Shown here: in pieces, positions 4,480 through 5,890 of the stretch | How positions within the stretch are numbered: the stretch's first letter is position 1 | Layout: every line of letters starts with the position of its first letter | DNA from: Anaerolineae bacterium | GTDB taxonomy: Bacteria > Chloroflexota > Anaerolineae > Aggregatilineales > Aggregatilineaceae | Direction: 5' to 3' | Length of the DNA: 5,890 nucleotides | Assembly (NCBI GenBank): GCA_018056405.1 | Contig: JAGPFT010000210.1 | Coordinates: 1 to 5,890 of the forward strand | Notes under the pieces: model-generated | Database searches by the model: none | Seen by the model: only the letters and a program-made list of their open reading frames with translations | Told to the model about the DNA's origin: nothing | Translations under genes and position numbers: made by a program

Positions 4480-5890
4480 CTACTTCTTCAGCCGTGGAAA
4501 GTCTGGCCCGCCTTCCAGAATCAGCATATGCCCGTTGCCCAGACTAACGTCCAGGTGCACTGCCCCCCGCCCCCAGTGGATGTCATCCGTGCCCCATAGC
4601 GGCACGAGGTCACACTCGCACACAGGCAGGAATGCCCTGCCCTCCTCGCGCGTGGCAAAGCTGGCGCTGGCCACAATGACCAGCGTCTCCTTGCCGTTCT
4701 GCCGGGCGAAGGCGATCAGCGTCGGGTTGTCGCTATAGCCCACAAACATCGTCGCCGGGTCGGGATCGCTGAGCAAGTCCACGTACTTCTGGCGCAGCGC
4801 GAGCGCGTAGCGAACCGAGCCGAGCAGGTTATCCGGGCGCGTCCAGTCAAACGCCCACGCGCTGAACAGCGGCAGCGACTCGGGGGGATGCTCGCGGATC
4901 ATCTCGTCGGTGAAGCCCAGCCCGGTGTTGATCGGCTTGGTCTCCATCAGCTCGAAGCCGCTGTGAATGAAGGGGATGCCCGGCACCAGAATGCTGAAGG
5001 CCAACGCATAATGCACATACTGGAGTGCATAGGGCCGGATGGCCGCGCGCGGCGTGTTGTGGCTCTCCGCCGTCGCGAAGAAGGGCAGCGGCAGGCGCTC
5101 GTGGGCCAGCCTGCCCAGGAATTCGCGCAGCTTTTCGGGCTGGTGGAAGTCAAACACAAGATAGCCCAGCACCGCGTTATACCCCTCGTCCACGCTCGCC
5201 TGGCTGATGACGAAGTTCTCGTCCCAGAACGCGAAATCCGGGTTGATCGCTCGTGCCGAGGCCACGATGCGCTGCTTGAGCGGCATGGGCAGCGCGTGCC
5301 CCATGTCAATCATCACCCCGTCAATGCCGAACTCACGCTGGTGATGGGGGATCACCCCGGCGATGGCGTCCCACAGCGGCGCGACCGCATTCTCCGGGCG
5401 GGCCAGCCGCTCGTCGTACATGCGCAGCGTGTTGTAGGCGATGTAGTTGAAGTCCGGGTGATCGTACATGCGCAGGTAGGTCACATCCGTCCAGGGCGGC
5501 TGGTTATCGTCGGGCGGCCAGTCGGTGAACGCGCCAGGGATACGCACCCGCGTGCCATCGTCAAGCTGACCCACCCAACGCCCATCCTGCATCCACACCT
5601 GGTCTGGGCGAGGCGGGGGCGTGAACATGGCCCGGTACGATTTCGGGGGCGGGGGCAATGCCTTGAAGTCCCCGCGAGCAACCTTCTCCTTGATCTTGGC
5701 CAGATCATCCGGCGGGAAGATCGGGCTGCCGTAAGCACCTGAGTCCATGCTGCCCGGCGTGCGATCCGGCACGTCCACGCGAATCCAGTAGAACCACTGC
5801 GGGTGCGCGCCGATCCAGGCCCCATCTTTGGAGGCCGTGCGCAGGACGAACTCCATGACCACGCGCATCCCCAGGCGATGCGCGTGGTCA
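4480..5890 (-). CDS. GH13 alpha-amylase-superfamily protein, GlgE-like, divergent (N-terminus outside window)
   Basis: GH13 enzymes hydrolyse or transfer alpha-glucosyl units on starch- or glycogen-like glucans through a TIM barrel. The visible part is 469 residues ending at TAG (4482-4480); the frame stays open through the right edge, so the Met at 5868 is internal. Residues numbered from the edge: the first, DHAHRLGMRVVMEFVL (1-16), is the usual barrel helix and strand before region I. Then come AHPQWF (28-33), FGIDGVMIDMGHALP (187-201) with candidate nucleophile Asp195, FAFWDENF (219-226) with candidate acid Glu224, FFATAESHNTPR (270-281) at region IV, and PGIPFIHSGFEL (303-314). A C-terminal beta domain (about 370-469) follows. 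HPxWF, D..xH..P after the nucleophile, and SGFEL recall GlgE-type maltosyltransferases. The region II Arg is Met193, and the usual region IV HD reads HN (His277, Asn278). The substrate is therefore uncertain. It is convergent with adk and probably has an unseen promoter to the right. Confidence 0.82.
   Translation of the reverse strand, partial: DHAHRLGMRVVMEFVLRTASKDGAWIGAHPQWFYWIRVDVPDRTPGSMDSGAYGSPIFPPDDLAKIKEKVARGDFKALPPPPKSYRAMFTPPPRPDQVWMQDGRWVGQLDDGTRVRIPGAFTDWPPDDNQPPWTDVTYLRMYDHPDFNYIAYNTLRMYDERLARPENAVAPLWDAIAGVIPHHQREFGIDGVMIDMGHALPMPLKQRIVASARAINPDFAFWDENFVISQASVDEGYNAVLGYLVFDFHQPEKLREFLGRLAHERLPLPFFATAESHNTPRAAIRPYALQYVHYALAFSILVPGIPFIHSGFELMETKPINTGLGFTDEMIREHPPESLPLFSAWAFDWTRPDNLLGSVRYALALRQKYVDLLSDPDPATMFVGYSDNPTLIAFARQNGKETLVIVASASFATREEGRAFLPVCECDLVPLWGTDDIHWGRGAVHLDVSLGNGHMLILEGGPDFPRLKK

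Noticed and set aside
4888..5742. 284-codon plus-strand frame opposite the GH13-like gene
   Set aside because: It is the mirror of a gene with clear family motifs; the product is rich in Arg, Val, His and Gln with no domain, and no ribosome site was found.

Overview
This is a GC-rich (roughly 60-65 %) bacterial chromosome segment of ordinary housekeeping genes, separated by unusually long gaps that are largely filled with palindromic C-run/G-run repeats. No gene names the host. Repeats of this style, a short adenylate kinase, an alpha-type glutamine synthetase and a divergent GH13 protein together would fit a Chloroflexota (Anaerolineae-like) genome. That placement is inference from general knowledge and has not been searched.

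Layout, left to right. The 3' third of fabD (malonyl-CoA:ACP transacylase) enters from the left edge and ends at 423. A gap of about 470 bp holds three palindromic repeat units, one carrying a G-quadruplex motif, then a perfect inverted repeat (734-752) and a TATAAT -10 box. Next comes glnA (897-2240), a complete GSI-alpha glutamine synthetase. The gap after it holds a second copy of one repeat unit in the opposite orientation, so glnA is bracketed by inverted repeats. moaB (2508-3020, molybdenum cofactor) follows. A compact tRNA cassette (promoter 3055-3082, tRNA with CAT anticodon 3096-3167, intrinsic terminator 3176-3202) separates moaB from a 111-residue protein of unknown function (3280-3615) and a short-LID adenylate kinase, adk (3704-4282). 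A further palindromic element lies between adk and a convergent minus-strand gene, which runs off the right edge (5890 down to 4480). That gene encodes a GH13 / GlgE-like glucan enzyme lacking residues that are normally invariant.

The genes do not form one pathway: fatty-acid synthesis, nitrogen assimilation, molybdopterin activation, translation, nucleotide balance and glucan metabolism each contribute one gene. Most genes appear to have their own promoter. Candidate sigma70-type promoters precede glnA (-10 only), moaB, the tRNA and adk, so this looks like a string of single-gene units rather than an operon. The most distinctive content is the repeat family and the altered active site of the GH13-like protein. 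I see no phage, CRISPR, transposase or defence genes.
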